From an uncultured Prevotella sp. (lineage in GTDB: Bacteria > Bacteroidota > Bacteroidia > Bacteroidales > Bacteroidaceae), in NCBI GenBank assembly GCA_900550035.1, contig URQS01000011.1:1-64000 (forward strand): a DNA stretch of 64,000 bases, in the 5' to 3' direction. The notes beneath the pieces were generated by a model. It ran no database searches. It was not told the DNA's origin and saw only the letters and a program-made list of their open reading frames with translations. Made by a program: the position numbers and the translations under genes. Positions 61,465 through 64,000 of this stretch are shown piece after piece (positions within the stretch are counted from its first letter, which is position 1; each line of letters opens with the position of its first letter).

Positions 61465-63528
61465 ATGGCTGCAAAAAGATATTATTATAGTGACACAATT
61501 ACCGACTTTCTTCAAAAAGAAGATATGGTTGTAATAGGGAAGTTGGCACTTGCATATTCGCATGATATCAACGACGAGACAAAAATGTCTTGGCTTGAAG
61601 AATTACGAGTTATGCGCTCGGTTTTGAAGAATTATAAGAATCGTGGTAGTGTATATTTTGAATACAATATACCGCGAATGGGAAGACGTGCAGATGTGAT
61701 TGTACTTATAGATGATGTCGTCTTTGTTATAGAATTTAAAACAAGAAAATCCAAGTTCACTCATGAGGCAGTCACACAAGTCTGGGATTATGCCTTGGAT
61801 TTGAAGAACTTTCAGGAAGGAAGCAGAAACCGAATTATGATACCGGTTCTTGTTGCTCCATCTGAGAAAGACAAGAACTGCCAGATTGAACTTTCGCATT
61901 TTGAGGACCTTGTATACAATCCTTTGCAGGTGAATGAAAAGCAATTGTCTGTTGCGATAGAAAATGTTGTAACGACAATTGCGGACAAAGCTGTTTTCTT
62001 AGCCAGCAAAGATGATGCTTGGGCAAAAAGCGGATATGAACCAACCCCTACAATCATTGAGGCTGCTATTGCTCTTTATGAAGAGAATACTGTAGAAGAC
62101 ATCACTAGGCACGATGGAGATATTGATGCAACCGCTGTCTGTCTTGAAAGGATAATTAATGAATGTCGTGAGAAAAGGCAAAAAGCGATATGCTTTGTGA
62201 CAGGAGTTCCTGGCGCTGGCAAAACATTGATAGGTTTGCAAACAGCTATAAGCCAGTTCGAAAAGAATGAAAAGGCTGTTTACTTATCAGGAAACTATCC
62301 ACTTGTCGAAGTTCTTCAAGAAGCGTTGACTCGTGATTATGTGCGGAGATGTAAAGAGGAAGGCAATCGCTGTACCAAAGCTGAGGCTAAAAGTAAAGTC
62401 AAGGCTTTCATACAGATGATTCACCATTATCGGGATTTGTATCTTGAAGGAACTGAGATCAAGGACAATAAGATAATGCCGATAGAAGGTTACTTCCAAA
62501 GCCATTCCGACAAGGCATATGTTCCCACGGAGCATGTTGCGATATTTGATGAGGCTCAACGGGCATGGACAAGGGAAGAGCTTGCCAGATTCATGAAGGA
62601 GAAGAAAAGCATAAAGAATTTTCCTTACAGCGAGCCGGAATATCTTATGTCATGTATGGACAGACAAGCAGACTGGGGGCTAGTGGTCTGTTTGATAGGT
62701 GGCGGACAAGAGATCAATAAAGGCGAAGCAGGAATTGTGGAATGGCTTTCTTCCATCAACAGAAGTTTTGAGAGGTGGCATGTCTATATGAGCGATAAGT
62801 TGAGCGACAAGGAATATGCCGAAGGCAAGGCTTTGGACATGTTGCAGATAGATGAAAGTCAAATTCATGTGGAAAGCGCTTTGCATTTGTCTGTCAGCAT
62901 GAGGTCGTTCAGGGCAGAAAAAGTGAGTCTTTTTGTTCATCAACTTCTAAATTTGCAGAAGGAAGAAGCGTCTTCGACATTGAGAGAGCTTACTAATTAT
63001 CCAATTGTTCTAACAAGGTCGCTCGATAAAGCAAAGCAATGGTTAAAATCACATGCCAGAGGAAGCGAAAGATATGGACTCTTAGCAAGCAGTAAAGCCG
63101 AGAGATTGAAAGCCATAAGTATTAATGTTCGTTATCAGCCTGATTTCGTTCATTGGTTTTTGGAGGAAGATACCGATATCCGTTCTTCTAATGCTCTTGA
63201 AGACACTCTCACAGAGTTCAAGGTACAAGGATTGGAAATTGATTGGGCTTGTGTTGCTTGGGATGCAGACCTAAGACTTAATGATGACCATACGAAATGG
63301 CAACATTATCAGCTTCGTAGCGGAACGAAATGGCAGAATATTAACAAACCGATAAACCGAGAGTATCAAATTAACGCATACCGTGTGCTACTTACTAGAG
63401 CTCGTCAAGGAATGGTCTTGGTTGTTCCAAATGGCGATTATGGCGTTCCGCCAGACGAGACACGCAAACCAGAATGGTATGATGGTACATACAATTATCT
63501 AAAAGACATAGGGATAAAGGAAATATAG
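61465..63528 (+). CDS. Nuclease fused to DUF2075-type SF1 helicase
   Basis: 687 aa, starting 3 nt after the AIPR stop, hence co-expressed. The N-terminal 200 residues are a PD-(D/E)XK nuclease: RRADVIVLIDDVVFVIEFKT in positions 74-93 (D77, E90, K92), then an ordered helix (QVWDYALDL). Residues 230 onward form an SF1 ATPase: Walker A TGVPGAGKT (246-254), Walker B VAIFDEAQRAW (near 360), GGGQEINKGEAG, FKVQGLEIDWACV and AYRVLLTRARQGM (motif VI). The match is to the DUF2075 group. It could be the second effector of the system or an added module. Intact. Confidence 0.88.
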   Translation: MAAKRYYYSDTITDFLQKEDMVVIGKLALAYSHDINDETKMSWLEELRVMRSVLKNYKNRGSVYFEYNIPRMGRRADVIVLIDDVVFVIEFKTRKSKFTHEAVTQVWDYALDLKNFQEGSRNRIMIPVLVAPSEKDKNCQIELSHFEDLVYNPLQVNEKQLSVAIENVVTTIADKAVFLASKDDAWAKSGYEPTPTIIEAAIALYEENTVEDITRHDGDIDATAVCLERIINECREKRQKAICFVTGVPGAGKTLIGLQTAISQFEKNEKAVYLSGNYPLVEVLQEALTRDYVRRCKEEGNRCTKAEAKSKVKAFIQMIHHYRDLYLEGTEIKDNKIMPIEGYFQSHSDKAYVPTEHVAIFDEAQRAWTREELARFMKEKKSIKNFPYSEPEYLMSCMDRQADWGLVVCLIGGGQEINKGEAGIVEWLSSINRSFERWHVYMSDKLSDKEYAEGKALDMLQIDESQIHVESALHLSVSMRSFRAEKVSLFVHQLLNLQKEEASSTLRELTNYPIVLTRSLDKAKQWLKSHARGSERYGLLASSKAERLKAISINVRYQPDFVHWFLEEDTDIRSSNALEDTLTEFKVQGLEIDWACVAWDADLRLNDDHTKWQHYQLRSGTKWQNINKPINREYQINAYRVLLTRARQGMVLVVPNGDYGVPPDETRKPEWYDGTYNYLKDIGIKEI

Positions 63529-63563
63529 GAATAAAACTTGCGAAAAATACTATATAAATGTGA

Positions 63564-63604
63564 CCCCGACAGACATTAAGCGTTTAGCCAAAAGTCTGTC
63601 GGGT
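63564..63604 (+). terminator. Terminator of the defence cluster
   Basis: ccccgacagac pairs with gtctgtcgggt around a 19-nt loop. Confidence 0.8.
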
Positions 63605-63629
63605 TCATGTTTATTATAAGAACTAAATA

Positions 63630-63704
63630 TTGCTTGCGTGGTACGGTTCGGAGACCGTACCTCCTACAGATACCGCAAGCAACGAGTGTTGGGCAAAGCC
63701 CAAC
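63630..63704. repeat. Nested palindromes after the defence cluster
   Basis: Outer ttgcttgcg/cgcaagcaa (63630-63638, 63674-63682) encloses ggtacggt/accgtacc (63640-63647, 63654-63661); a second hairpin gttgggc-aaa-gcccaac is at 63688-63704. Its style is like the element at 9388-9523. Confidence 0.75.
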
Positions 63705-63710
63705 CAAATC

Positions 63711-63790
63711 TCATGTTCTCTTGTTCTCTTGTCTTTCAAAATAACCTGTTCTTATGTTCTCATGTCTTCAAAAAAACATGTTCTCTTGTC
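63711..63790. repeat. Low-complexity tgttctcttgt repeats
   Basis: Irregular copies of tgttctcttgtctt separated by A-rich pieces. The last copies overlap the end of the NUDIX reading frame. Confidence 0.6.
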
Positions 63791-64000
63791 TTTATCTTCT
63801 CCACCACTTCCTCATCCGCCGGAAGCCACTTCACGGAGCTTAGTTCGTCGCGCGTGAGCCATTTGGCTGCCTCGTGCTCACGGAGAGTGAGGTTGCCGCT
63901 TTTCACTTTGCAGAGATAGCAATGCATGGTTAGGTGGAAGTTGGGGTAGTCGTAGCAGACTGTGGTGAGGAGGCTTTCCACAGAGATATCCGTTGCCAGC
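63760..64000 (-). CDS. NUDIX hydrolase, C-terminal part (cut by window end)
   Basis: The frame is open to the window edge (minus strand, upstream). Visible: ESLLTTVCYDYPNFHLTMHC, REHEAAKWLTRDELSSVKWL, PADEEVVEKI, the C-terminal half of MutT-type (d)GTP pyrophosphohydrolases. The NUDIX box itself lies outside. The last dozen residues come from the low-complexity repeat, so the C-terminus may be extended. Marks the right border of the defence island. Confidence 0.8.
   Translation of the reverse strand, partial: LATDISVESLLTTVCYDYPNFHLTMHCYLCKVKSGNLTLREHEAAKWLTRDELSSVKWLPADEEVVEKIKTREHVFLKT

Overview
The window reads as chromosomal DNA of a Bacteroidales bacterium, most likely Prevotellaceae. 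This rests on the TAnnTTTG type of -7 promoter box seen repeatedly (for example 2226-2233, 13202-13209, 22985-22992, 52757-52764), the near absence of Shine-Dalgarno sequences, an EF-G2 paralogue, GH92 and GH73 enzymes, a TonB-receptor remnant, and DUF4301/DUF4186 family proteins. No rRNA, tRNA or CRISPR array was seen.

Layout. 0-2.4 kb: two small unknown ORFs, a truncated ORF6N gene and a 680-bp IS66 remnant with intact 19-bp terminal repeats. 2.2-9.4 kb: a leucine/isoleucine operon (leuA-leuC-leuD-second synthase-leuB-TPR protein) preceded by a promoter, an isoleucine-rich leader peptide and a terminator, i.e. a transcription attenuator. 9.5-32.7 kb: housekeeping genes (hemW, EF-G2 paralogue, GH25, phosphohexomutase, GH92, AspT-type transporter, proS, OmpA lipoprotein, mtgA, UvrD/PcrA helicase, GH73-LysM, fabD, a GH13 enzyme fused to an AlaX-like domain, pdxST). 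32.9-51.8 kb: an RSH protein, DUF4301, DUF4186-ogt, a flavodoxin-ferredoxin protein, CNNM, ABC-F, glycerate kinase, bcp, kdgK, ZIP, VOC and yaaA. Decayed genes are scattered among these: two PLP enzymes, a glmS tail, a TonB receptor and a symporter fragment.

52.9-63.5 kb holds an AT-rich, same-strand six-gene cluster that looks like a defence island: C5 cytosine methyltransferase, GHKL (MORC/MutL-like) ATPase, Z1-domain helicase, PD-(D/E)XK protein, AIPR protein, and a nuclease fused to a DUF2075-type SF1 helicase. The genes overlap or lie 3-14 nt apart, so they are probably one transcript. The island sits between yaaA and a NUDIX gene cut by the window end. It is preceded by about 1.1 kb without a recognisable gene, containing a terminator and a 22-bp-period repeat array. 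The core set matches the MORC/Z1/AIPR restriction-like systems described by comparative genomics; the last gene is the less familiar part.

Other points of note are three intergenic arrays sharing a 22-nt period, nested palindromic elements between genes, and three single-base frameshifts within 9.2 kb in otherwise conserved genes. The frameshifts raise the question of sequencing error versus real decay.
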